From Anaerobaca sp035448545 (lineage in GTDB: Bacteria > Planctomycetota > Phycisphaerae > Sedimentisphaerales > Anaerobacaceae): a DNA stretch of 64,000 bases. Location of the stretch: contig DAOTJE010000019.1 of assembly GCA_035448545.1 (NCBI GenBank), forward strand, positions 21,432-85,431. The letters run 5' to 3'. This document shows, piece by piece, positions 51,974 to 60,104 of this stretch. The position numbers and the translations under genes are program-made. Under the pieces are notes generated by a model. It did no database searches. It was not told the DNA's origin and saw only the letters and a program-made list of their open reading frames with translations. Each line of letters begins with the position of its first letter. The first letter of the stretch is position 1.

Positions 51974-54289
51974 CTACTGGTCCCGGGCAGCCTCAGGACC
52001 AGTGGCGACGGAGGCAAGATCAAACGTCCCGAAGCCGGAGACACGTTTGACAGCGAGCAGCAACGCAGCGTCCGAACTGGATGTGTAACTGAGCGCCTCA
52101 CCCACTCCGGCTCCCGGATTGGTACTCGAAGCCAACAGGACCGGAGTCCCAGAGGCGCTGGGAGTCATGCTGTAGAGATGGAGATCAAAATCACCCTCTG
52201 CGGGGTTCTCCAGGGTTACGTCCAGACCGGTTCCCGCAGACAGATGGACCGTCCGAGCCCAGACCCGCCGGTCGGTCGAGGTTGGTCCAAGCTCTGCCCT
52301 GGCTGTGGTTCCGGGGGTATACGTCAGACTGACCGCCTCCACCGCTGCGTCTGCATTGACCAGACCGTACCCCTCATAGCGGTCCTTGCCGACAGGGAAA
52401 CCGTCCGGCCCGCGAGCGGCACGTTGAAGCGTGGGGTTGAACTGCCCGTTCTCGCGCGGCCCGTTCGTCTCCGAGGCCGTAGCGCACAGGAGCATCTTTA
52501 CGAGCCTGGGGTGTTTGTCCGAATTGAAGTCCCAGCGCAGCCCCTGGCGTTCCAGGGCCTCGATGACCAGAGCCGCACAGCCGGCGATGAATGGGCTGGA
52601 AAAGGACGTGCCCTGCGCGGCCGTGTAGTCGTCGGGTTCGCGGTCCGGGCCAAGACCACCATCGGTCGTTCCCGTGTCGGCGGCCATAATCCCCGTGTAG
52701 TAGTACGACCCTCCCGGTGCCAGAAGGTCGGGCTTGTAATCTTCCCCCGTATACTTGCGGGGGTCCGGGAATCCGTAGGTAGAGTACTCCGTCAAGGCGT
52801 TGTTGTCATTGGATGCTCCGGCGGTGATCGCCAGAGCGGCTCTGGCCGGGTCACCCATGCCTCGGGCCTCCTCGGTGGACTCGCTGGCGCTGTTGCCTGC
52901 GGAGAGGACCACAATCACGCCACTGCGAACCGCCGACGTGACCTTGTCCCGCAGAGACACGCTCTGGACGGGCAGCCCCCAAGCATCCACCAGCCCGGCG
53001 CTGACGTTGATAATCTTGATGTTCCTCTCCTTGCGGCGGACCACGAGGTCGTCGATGGCGGTATCGAACCCATCCCCATAGGTCATTCCGTCCTTCATCG
53101 CGAACTTGATGGCCGCGAACCGGCAACCCGGCGCCACGCCGCAGAACGTGTTGAATCCGTCGCCTACCGCCGGATAGGGCGACACCCGACTGACAATGGA
53201 GACGTTATAGAGATAGTCGTCGTCATAGTCGGCCAGGATCGGCGCATACATCTGCCCGTCGCTGGCGTCAAACGTATGAGTCACCGTCAATCCGGATGTC
53301 CCTTCTCCGCCGGTCCCGATCCACTGCGGGCTGTCCAGCAAGGTCCCTGCGCGCCAGTAGATGTGATCCAGCCAGGCGGACGGCCCATCCCAATAAGCCG
53401 ATGAAGTGATCGTAACCGGACCAGCCGGAAGCGAGATCGGCTCGACCACGTGAAGCCAACTGAACGACTCCAGCGAGTAGGTGTAGCGCAGGTCAGAAGT
53501 CTCGGCGCCGCCGCTGGCGCCCGTACCCAGGGCCACGCCGGCGACCAGACTGCCGTGGCCATAGTAGTCGACCGGATCGGGCTCGTAGTCGCCGCTGATG
53601 TCATTCCAATAGACACATCGCCCGGCGAGGTCCATGTGCGTATCGTCCACGCCGGTATCCACGATGGCGATGGTCGTGTTCGGGTCGCCCCGGAAGCCGG
53701 CGGCGCTGCCGGCAAACCCCGGCTGCCAAACCGGACGCACTCGTGCGATCTGCGTGGCCAAGTCCATGTGGAGGCGGATCTCCTCAGTCTTGGGCGCGAC
53801 CAGAACAAGCGTCGGCCCCATGGCCGAAGGCAGCAGGCTGACACGGTCCAACGGGATGCAACCGTTCCAGCCGTAGGAGACGGCCCGGAACATGTGGGTG
53901 ATCTCGCCGCCCAGCTGGCCGAACGCATCGATCTGCTCCTGGGTCACCGGCTCGCTGAAGATCAGCTCGACATTAAGGCTCGTCGCGCGCGCAAGTGCTC
54001 CCAACGATCTGCTCGTCTGGTACAACACCGACGGCCCGAAAGTCAGGGCGGCGCTATCCAGTTCATCGTCGATGTGGTTGCCGTCCAGGTCATTCGGATA
54101 AACGCCGCTGATTACCGGCGCGACGGCAGGTGGCGGCGGCGCAAAGAATACCCCTGAAACGACTCCCTGCGCGGCCGGCACGGGGCCGCCCACACAGCCC
54201 AGCAGCAGAAAAACAGCGGTCACGGGCCGTAAGAACCCTCCTCGGGGGACCCTCGCATACAGATCGCGGCGTGAAGCAGACCAACGCAT
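51974..54289 (-). CDS. Secreted S8 subtilisin-like protease, short paralogue
   Basis: 771 residues, starting after GGAGGAGAA. It is collinear with the first subtilase: a signal peptide ends near PVPAAQG, then come Asp211 (IVDTGVD), His245 (YYGHGSLVAG), an inserted domain (about 265-385), Asn in LSAGNSASE and Ser562 (GTSFSSPFIAG). It ends with GTFDLASVATGPEAARDQ, exactly where its paralogue goes on into the cadherin-like and CBM96-like modules. It therefore keeps the protease but lacks the binding modules. The tandem position indicates duplication. Confidence 0.92.
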   Translation of the reverse strand: MRWSASRRDLYARVPRGGFLRPVTAVFLLLGCVGGPVPAAQGVVSGVFFAPPPPAVAPVISGVYPNDLDGNHIDDELDSAALTFGPSVLYQTSRSLGALARATSLNVELIFSEPVTQEQIDAFGQLGGEITHMFRAVSYGWNGCIPLDRVSLLPSAMGPTLVLVAPKTEEIRLHMDLATQIARVRPVWQPGFAGSAAGFRGDPNTTIAIVDTGVDDTHMDLAGRCVYWNDISGDYEPDPVDYYGHGSLVAGVALGTGASGGAETSDLRYTYSLESFSWLHVVEPISLPAGPVTITSSAYWDGPSAWLDHIYWRAGTLLDSPQWIGTGGEGTSGLTVTHTFDASDGQMYAPILADYDDDYLYNVSIVSRVSPYPAVGDGFNTFCGVAPGCRFAAIKFAMKDGMTYGDGFDTAIDDLVVRRKERNIKIINVSAGLVDAWGLPVQSVSLRDKVTSAVRSGVIVVLSAGNSASESTEEARGMGDPARAALAITAGASNDNNALTEYSTYGFPDPRKYTGEDYKPDLLAPGGSYYYTGIMAADTGTTDGGLGPDREPDDYTAAQGTSFSSPFIAGCAALVIEALERQGLRWDFNSDKHPRLVKMLLCATASETNGPRENGQFNPTLQRAARGPDGFPVGKDRYEGYGLVNADAAVEAVSLTYTPGTTARAELGPTSTDRRVWARTVHLSAGTGLDVTLENPAEGDFDLHLYSMTPSASGTPVLLASSTNPGAGVGEALSYTSSSDAALLLAVKRVSGFGTFDLASVATGPEAARDQ

Positions 54290-54475
54290 GTTCTCCTCCT
54301 ATCAGAAGTATAAGCAGTCCTCGAATACGTGCCCGGGATCGACTCGCTCCCGCAAGCGCTGACTCCCAGACGTTCCCCGTGGCATGTCGAGCGCAAAGAG
54401 TGTCTCGGGTCGCGAACCTCCGTTGATCCAGACGCCCGCCGCATGCCATCTCACAGCCAACGCGACCTCTGTTCT

Positions 54476-54505
54476 ATCATACACTTCTTGCCCGGACCGG
54501 GTCAA
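54476..54505 (-). promoter_or_regulatory. Promoter of the second subtilase gene, matching that of its paralogue
   Basis: TTGACC and TATGAT with 18-base spacing on the minus strand, with CCGG-rich dyad symmetry in the spacer (TTGACCCGG and CCGGGCAA). The leader to the start codon at 54289 is about 180 bases, the same length as in the paralogue. Confidence 0.65.
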
Positions 54506-54576
54506 TCCACCCGCCCGGTTTTCAGAGGAAATTCTGCCGCTGGGACCAGGCGCCGCTCGGAAAATGCTACGGGGAA

Positions 54577-54605
54577 TTGACGCGGACCGGCGGAATCCGT
54601 ATAAT
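54577..54605 (+). promoter_or_regulatory. Promoter of the large third subtilase gene
   Basis: TTGACG and an exact TATAAT with 17-base spacing. It lies 70 bases from the divergent promoter of the second subtilase, so the three protease genes are controlled from closely placed sites. Confidence 0.65.
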
Positions 54606-54839
54606 TGTGACACGTGGAATTCGTGTCCACCTTTCTCACTGCGAGGACCGGGAGCGGGACATGTGCGTGCTCCTCCCCGAATCACACGAACGGAGGCGTA
54701 CCCTGCGGACGGTGCAGAAACGCCGAGGTGACAGAACCCATCGCGGACGGCGGGAACCGAACCGATAGAGGGCTCGGCCAGGTATCATTCGGGAGGAGTC
54801 CTTCGGCGCCCGGTATCCAATTTGAGAGGAGAACACACC
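54606..54839 (+). other. Long 5' leader of the third subtilase gene
   Basis: About 230 transcribed bases precede the start codon. GACACG/CGTGTC forms a hairpin at the very start. No open frame with a good ribosome binding site was found. The wider gap 54290-54839 holds this leader, the minus-strand leader of the second subtilase and both promoters. Confidence 0.35.
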
Positions 54840-57800
54840 ATGGAAATCGTGACCTGCGATGCACACCCTCGTCGCCTACACAAGACCCGGATCACCCGCA
54901 CTCGTCACAGTCGGCTCGGCTCGATTTTGCGTGCCACCGTGCTGTCCGTGACTGGTTTCTGGAGCACGGTGACTCCAGAACACGCAAACGCCCAGGAGAC
55001 GGCCGCGCCGGACTCTTCAGGATCGCCTGCGGTGTATGCAGGACAGCTCGCGGCCCAGAGCCGGGCCCGAAAGGCCGAGGCGGTGCAATGGGCCTTGCAG
55101 CACCGGGCGCCCGTCCGCTGTGACAACGGACGGCGGACCTGCGAATTGATGGCACTCTGGGAGGGCCGGCCTGTCTACTATGTCACATCCAATCTCAATG
55201 CGGCCATCTCCCTCCAGACCGACCGCGTCCGAGACCTTCTGCCGTGGGACCTGGACGGAGAAGGTATCGCCGTGGGAGTATGGGATGCCGCCGGTGTACG
55301 TAAGACACACCAGGAATTCCAGGGGCCCGACGGACAGTCCCGCGTGACGATTCGGGACTCGTTCGTCACGTCGGCGCACTCGACCCACGTAGCCGGCACA
55401 ATCGGTGCCGCCGGCGTCGTTCCCGCCGCCAAGGGCATGGCTCCCGGTGTCCGCATCGAATCGTACGACTGGAACGATGACGCCTCCCAGATGCTCACTC
55501 GTGCCGCGAGAGTGCCCGGACAACCCAACGCAATCTACATATCGAACCACTCGTATGGGATTCTGGTCGGATGGGAACACCACGCGACCGATGCGCTGTC
55601 CGGACATACCGGCTGGCACTGGTGGGGCGCCGCGATGGGTCCGAATGCCGCGGAGGGCTGGTTTGGGCGTTACAGCAGCATCGCTTCAACCTGGGACCAG
55701 ACGGCCTACACGAATCCGTATTATCTCGCGTTCACATCGGCCGGAAATGACCGATGTGACGGCCCAACCGTTGTAGGAGAGACCGTCTACTACCGTTCCG
55801 GCGGAGGCTGGCACGAGATCGTGTACAGTCCGGACACCTGCCCACCCGGTGACGGCCAGGTCAAAGGTGGCTACGACACGATCTCGTACTTCGCGGTGGC
55901 CAAGAACGTCGTGACCGTGGGCGCCGTCCAGGACGCCGTCTCCCATGGCGTCCGCAGCCTGTCGCACGCCGCAATGACTGACTTCAGCTGTTGGGGCCCG
56001 ACGGACGACGGACGCATCAAGCCGGACATCGTCGCCAACGGCGTCGGCGTGTTTTCAACGACGAATGAGACCGACGACGCCTATGACGGAGGGGACGGCA
56101 CCAGCATGGCCAGCCCCGTCGCCGCCGGATCGGCAGCCCTGCTGATACAGCACTACGAACGGCTCTTCCCCGGACAATTCATGCGGGCCAGCACTCTCAA
56201 AGGCCTCATTCTCCACACCGCGGACGACTTGGGCCGGCCGGGACCGGACTACGAATTCGGCTGGGGACTGATGAACACCAAGGCGGCCGTCGAACTGATC
56301 ACGAAGCAGCATGATGACACCCGGGGCGCCACCCTCTTGCAGGGCGTGCTCGATCCCAGTCTGAGGACCCACTCATACTACCTCTACAGCCGCGCCGACG
56401 AACCGATCCGTGTCACACTCTGCTGGACGGATCCGCCGTGCGCCAGCACCAATGCCTCGGACGATCCTGCCTCGCGTTTGATCCACGATCTCGATCTGCG
56501 AATCGCAGGACCGAGCGAATCGACCGTGTATTATCCGTATGTCCTGAATCCATCCGACCCCAACGCACCGGCGCGGACAGGCGACAACGTCCGAGACAAC
56601 GTGGAGCAGGTTTCTATCCTGACGCCGAGTGAGCAAGGCCTGTACGAAGTGCGGGTTTCCTACAAGGGCCGTCTCCGGTATGACAACCAGCACTATTCCC
56701 TTATATCGAGTCAGCCACTCTTCAATAGCCGCCCGCCGAAGGCCCACGATGTCACAGCTTTCACGTCGTCTACCGACCCCGTGACCCTCACCCTTGCCGC
56801 CCACGATGACGATCTACCCGATCCGCCTGGGGCGCTGACGTACACACTCGCCTCCCTGCCCGCGCATGGCATCCTGAAGACCATCCAGGGTGACACGATC
56901 ATAAAGCCGAGAGCATTGGCCAACTGCAGCAACCAGGTGGTATACCAGGCCGATGCCGGTTTCAGTGGTGATGATGGGTTCACGTACTACGTTGACGACG
57001 GAGGGACCAGCCCTTCCGGGGGCCGGTCGGAAATCGCAACGGCAACCGTCACGGTCGCGAATCTGCTCACGGTCGAGTATCAGGTCTGTGCGTCGAACGA
57101 CGACGCATGCGGCAGCAGCGGCTATCAACTCGCCTCGGGCAGATACCTCTGGCTCGGACAGGACACCACGGCGGTCCGGTTCCGCGACGTGGCCGTCCCT
57201 CAGGGCAGCACGATCTTCAGCGCTCGCCTGAAGCTCTATACGGATGCGGTGGCCGGGGTGGAAGCAGTCCTCCGTGCGGAAGCCGCCGGTGACACCCTCG
57301 ATTTTGCCAGGAGCAACCCCAAGATCTGGGAGCGGCCTCAAACCACCGCGGAAGTACGCTGGGATTGGCAGGGAACCGAACCCGACGGGCAATGGCACAC
57401 CAGTCCCAACATGGCGCCGGTAGTCCAGGAAGTCGTCGGCCGCCCGGATTGGTCAAACGGCAATGCCATGGTCCTGCTGTACGTCGGCCAGAAGTTCAGC
57501 GGCCCGGGAACGCAGTTTTGTTCGTGGGATGCCGATCCCGCTCGAGCGCCGAGGCTGGAGATCGTGTACGCGCCGGCGCTCGACATGAATCCTGGGTTGT
57601 CCCCTTCGCTGCTGGGACAGTCCCCTCCGACGGTGCAAGACATCGCGTTCTATGCGTCGGCGGGCCGACCTCTGATGATCGCTCTGGAAGGACGGGACGA
57701 TGGACTGCCGGCGGCTCTGCGCTATACGATCGCCTCGCTGCCGGAGCATGGCCAGCTCAGCGACCACGGCGTTCCGATCACCGAACCGATGACGCTGGCG

Positions 57801-59564
57801 AACTTCATGGATCGCGTCGTCTATACGCCCGACGCAGGATTCACCGGTGACGACAGCTTCTCGTTCTACGCCGACGACGGAGGCACTCGCCCACGAGGAG
57901 GAACCTCCGGTACCGCTACCGTGACGATCAGAGTCAGAGACCTTGTCACCCGTCAGTATCAGGTGGTCGCCGTGGCCGATGATGCCTCCGGAGCCGACGG
58001 CAGTCCTTTGGTTTACTCCGAGACGCTTACCGTCGGCCAGCACGGCAGCGCGATGCGATTCAGGAACATCGACATCCCGCCGGACAGCGAGATCGTCAGC
58101 GCCCGCCTGCTGATTTGCATGGATACGGCGAACATCGAGCACCCGGTTGAGGGCCTCCTCCAGGCCGAGGCCGTCGCAGATGCTCGAGATTTCACCGGCA
58201 GCGGCCGCCGCATCTTCGAACTGACCCCGACCGTCGCTTCGGTCCCCTGGACCTGGCATGTCTCCGACGTGTGGTCACGGCTCACGTACTGCCCGAGTCC
58301 GGATATCCGTCCGGTCATTCAGGAAGTCGTTGGCCACCCGGGCTGGTTGCAGGGCAATGCCATAGCGATTCTCTACCTGCCTGTCGCCTATCACGGACAG
58401 GACCTCGCGTTCTTTGCATGTGACGATGCGTCCGGCGACCGTGCCGCCAGGCTCGAAATCACCTATGCACCCGATCCCGACGCCCAACCCCTGCCGCCAC
58501 CACCTGGAAATCCTCCCACCGCACATGACATGGAAGTCGAAACACCGGTGAACACACCTTTGACGATCGGCCTTGACGCAACGGATGACGGGCTGCCCGA
58601 GTCACCTGGCCTGCTAACCTATCAGATCGTCTCGCTTCCGGAACACGGCGCGCTGAAGTATCCGGACGGAACGCCGATCGACACCCCTACGAGAGTCAAG
58701 GCCTTTGGCAGTCAGGTCATCTACCGCCCCGACGAGGACTTCGCAGGCACAGACAGCTTCACGTTCTGCGCCAGCGACGGGGGCACGCCGCCCTCCGGCG
58801 GGTACTCGGAGACCGCCACAGTGACCATTCGAGTCACCCGCGACTGCCCTCCTTACCCTCTCGCCTACTGGTCCTTTGACGAGAATCAGGGACAGACGGC
58901 CCACGATTCGGCGGGTAACCACCACGGCATGGTCTATGGTGCCCAATGGACCGGCGGTCGCGTGGCTTCGGCTCTGGCCTTCGATGGTATAGATGACTAC
59001 GTAGCGCTGCCAGGGAACGGTGTTCGTTGGTTGCCGGACAAAGACTTTGCCGTCGCGTTCTGGGCACGTTTTCAACTGGAAGACGCTTCCCAGGACGAAA
59101 CGGTGCTGGATCTGGATTATACGCGGTTCAAACCGCGAAGTCGTTACGGGCCTTCTTTGGCGCAGTCGGGGTATCGCGTGATGCGACAGTGGGCCAACGA
59201 GAAAATCGTGTTCCAGATGGGAACCATAGATCAGACCTGTGACGATCTGGAGACGACGCTGCCTTTCGGCGCCGGCGTGTGGGTTCACATCGTCGCTGTC
59301 CGAAATGGCGACAGCCAGGAGCTATACGTCAACGGCCAGCTCGACAACAGGCGGACGTGTTCCTCCAGCCCTGTCTTCTTCGCAAGCGGACAGAGTGACG
59401 GCAGCGTCAGTATCGGCCGATTCACGATGATCCCGGCCAAGTACGAGGTGGTGGAAGCTGCCAGCGTACGAGGAACCGTGGATGAAGTGATGATCTTCGA
59501 CCAAGCCCTCCTGCCTGAGGAGATCCGTCGGCTGTACGAGGAGGGGGCCGAACTCTGGCCGTAA
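54840..59564 (+). CDS. Giant secreted S8 subtilase with alternating cadherin-like and CBM96-like modules and C-terminal LamG
   Basis: 1574 residues from the ATG at 54840 (AGGAG nine bases upstream). Signal peptide ends near EHANAQ. The catalytic set is Asp149 (GVWDAAGVR), His183 (HSTHVAGTIG), Asn303 (SAGNDR) and Ser422 (GTSMASPVAAG), of the KP-43/kexin-like type, followed by a P-like beta-sandwich (about 490-615). Then come cadherin-like (630-740), CBM96/DNRLRE-like (745-900), cadherin-like (920-1030), CBM96-like (1040-1190) and cadherin-like (1210-1325) modules. LamG (about 1330-1574) ends the protein. It is divergent from the other two subtilases and is probably a cell-surface or matrix-bound protease. 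Confidence 0.92.
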   Translation: MEIVTCDAHPRRLHKTRITRTRHSRLGSILRATVLSVTGFWSTVTPEHANAQETAAPDSSGSPAVYAGQLAAQSRARKAEAVQWALQHRAPVRCDNGRRTCELMALWEGRPVYYVTSNLNAAISLQTDRVRDLLPWDLDGEGIAVGVWDAAGVRKTHQEFQGPDGQSRVTIRDSFVTSAHSTHVAGTIGAAGVVPAAKGMAPGVRIESYDWNDDASQMLTRAARVPGQPNAIYISNHSYGILVGWEHHATDALSGHTGWHWWGAAMGPNAAEGWFGRYSSIASTWDQTAYTNPYYLAFTSAGNDRCDGPTVVGETVYYRSGGGWHEIVYSPDTCPPGDGQVKGGYDTISYFAVAKNVVTVGAVQDAVSHGVRSLSHAAMTDFSCWGPTDDGRIKPDIVANGVGVFSTTNETDDAYDGGDGTSMASPVAAGSAALLIQHYERLFPGQFMRASTLKGLILHTADDLGRPGPDYEFGWGLMNTKAAVELITKQHDDTRGATLLQGVLDPSLRTHSYYLYSRADEPIRVTLCWTDPPCASTNASDDPASRLIHDLDLRIAGPSESTVYYPYVLNPSDPNAPARTGDNVRDNVEQVSILTPSEQGLYEVRVSYKGRLRYDNQHYSLISSQPLFNSRPPKAHDVTAFTSSTDPVTLTLAAHDDDLPDPPGALTYTLASLPAHGILKTIQGDTIIKPRALANCSNQVVYQADAGFSGDDGFTYYVDDGGTSPSGGRSEIATATVTVANLLTVEYQVCASNDDACGSSGYQLASGRYLWLGQDTTAVRFRDVAVPQGSTIFSARLKLYTDAVAGVEAVLRAEAAGDTLDFARSNPKIWERPQTTAEVRWDWQGTEPDGQWHTSPNMAPVVQEVVGRPDWSNGNAMVLLYVGQKFSGPGTQFCSWDADPARAPRLEIVYAPALDMNPGLSPSLLGQSPPTVQDIAFYASAGRPLMIALEGRDDGLPAALRYTIASLPEHGQLSDHGVPITEPMTLANFMDRVVYTPDAGFTGDDSFSFYADDGGTRPRGGTSGTATVTIRVRDLVTRQYQVVAVADDASGADGSPLVYSETLTVGQHGSAMRFRNIDIPPDSEIVSARLLICMDTANIEHPVEGLLQAEAVADARDFTGSGRRIFELTPTVASVPWTWHVSDVWSRLTYCPSPDIRPVIQEVVGHPGWLQGNAIAILYLPVAYHGQDLAFFACDDASGDRAARLEITYAPDPDAQPLPPPPGNPPTAHDMEVETPVNTPLTIGLDATDDGLPESPGLLTYQIVSLPEHGALKYPDGTPIDTPTRVKAFGSQVIYRPDEDFAGTDSFTFCASDGGTPPSGGYSETATVTIRVTRDCPPYPLAYWSFDENQGQTAHDSAGNHHGMVYGAQWTGGRVASALAFDGIDDYVALPGNGVRWLPDKDFAVAFWARFQLEDASQDETVLDLDYTRFKPRSRYGPSLAQSGYRVMRQWANEKIVFQMGTIDQTCDDLETTLPFGAGVWVHIVAVRNGDSQELYVNGQLDNRRTCSSSPVFFASGQSDGSVSIGRFTMIPAKYEVVEAASVRGTVDEVMIFDQALLPEEIRRLYEEGAELWP

Positions 59565-59579
59565 ACGGAAGGGTTGAAC

Positions 59580-59948
59580 CTATCGATCGCGGACCGCTGA
59601 TTCCGATAGAGCGGTCTGCCGGTCGGGATAGAAGGTGAAGATTCGGTCGAGGTTGGTGATCCGGAAAACGCGATGCAACTGAGGATCCAGACCACAGACA
59701 GTCACCTGCCCGCCGTGCTGCTTCACGTGGCCGCGAGCCTCCAGAAGCAACCCCAACACCTGAGAGGAGAAGAACTTGACACCGGAAAAGTCGAAGATGA
59801 TCTCCCGCGGGGGATTCTCCTGAACGTGCCGATTGACGCGGGACGAGGCATCCGTAATCTGCTCGACGTCACTGATACAACGGCTCGTAAACGAGACAAT
59901 CGCGACGTCGCCTTCCCTGACGATATCCACGCTTGATGCGGTCTTCAT
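59580..59948 (-). CDS. STAS-domain anti-sigma factor antagonist
   Basis: A 122-residue protein with the STAS fold: EIIFDFSGVKFFSSQVLGLL holds the phosphorylatable Ser in FSS, then GGQVTVCGLDPQLHRVFRIT. Such proteins switch partner-bound anti-sigma factors on phosphorylation. No kinase or sigma factor lies nearby. It has its own promoter at 59986-60014 and faces a divergent gene across an inverted-repeat region. It converges on the third subtilase gene with 15 bases between the stops. Confidence 0.85.
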   Translation of the reverse strand: MKTASSVDIVREGDVAIVSFTSRCISDVEQITDASSRVNRHVQENPPREIIFDFSGVKFFSSQVLGLLLEARGHVKQHGGQVTVCGLDPQLHRVFRITNLDRIFTFYPDRQTALSESAVRDR

Positions 59949-59985
59949 GGCTCTCCATTCCTGCCCGGATCAACCTCAATCGGGG

Positions 59986-60014
59986 ATTATCCCACACTGA
60001 TACCACGATGTCGA
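59986..60014 (-). promoter_or_regulatory. Predicted promoter of the STAS gene
   Basis: On the minus strand TCGACA and GATAAT with 17-base spacing (5/6 each). The -35 box lies inside the left arm of the inverted repeat 60009-60040. Confidence 0.55.
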
Positions 60015-60054
60015 GCCTTTTGTTCACCCCTGGCTCGACACCATGATCGATGGT
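60009..60054. promoter_or_regulatory. Inverted-repeat operator-like region between STAS and the 535-residue protein
   Basis: TGTCGAGCC (60009-60017) faces GGCTCGACA (60032-60040), a perfect 9-bp repeat with a 14-nt spacer, followed directly by a palindrome ACCAT-GATCG-ATGGT (60040-60054). The left arm overlaps the -35 box of the STAS promoter, so a repressor bound here could control both divergent genes. Confidence 0.5.
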
Positions 60055-60104
60055 ATAAAGCAACTTCGGATGCCCAGGGTACCAACGGGCAGTCAAGAGG
60101 ACCC

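Noticed and set aside
51914..53404. 496-codon plus-strand frame opposite the second subtilase
   Set aside because: Antisense to the catalytic triad region of a solid protease gene.
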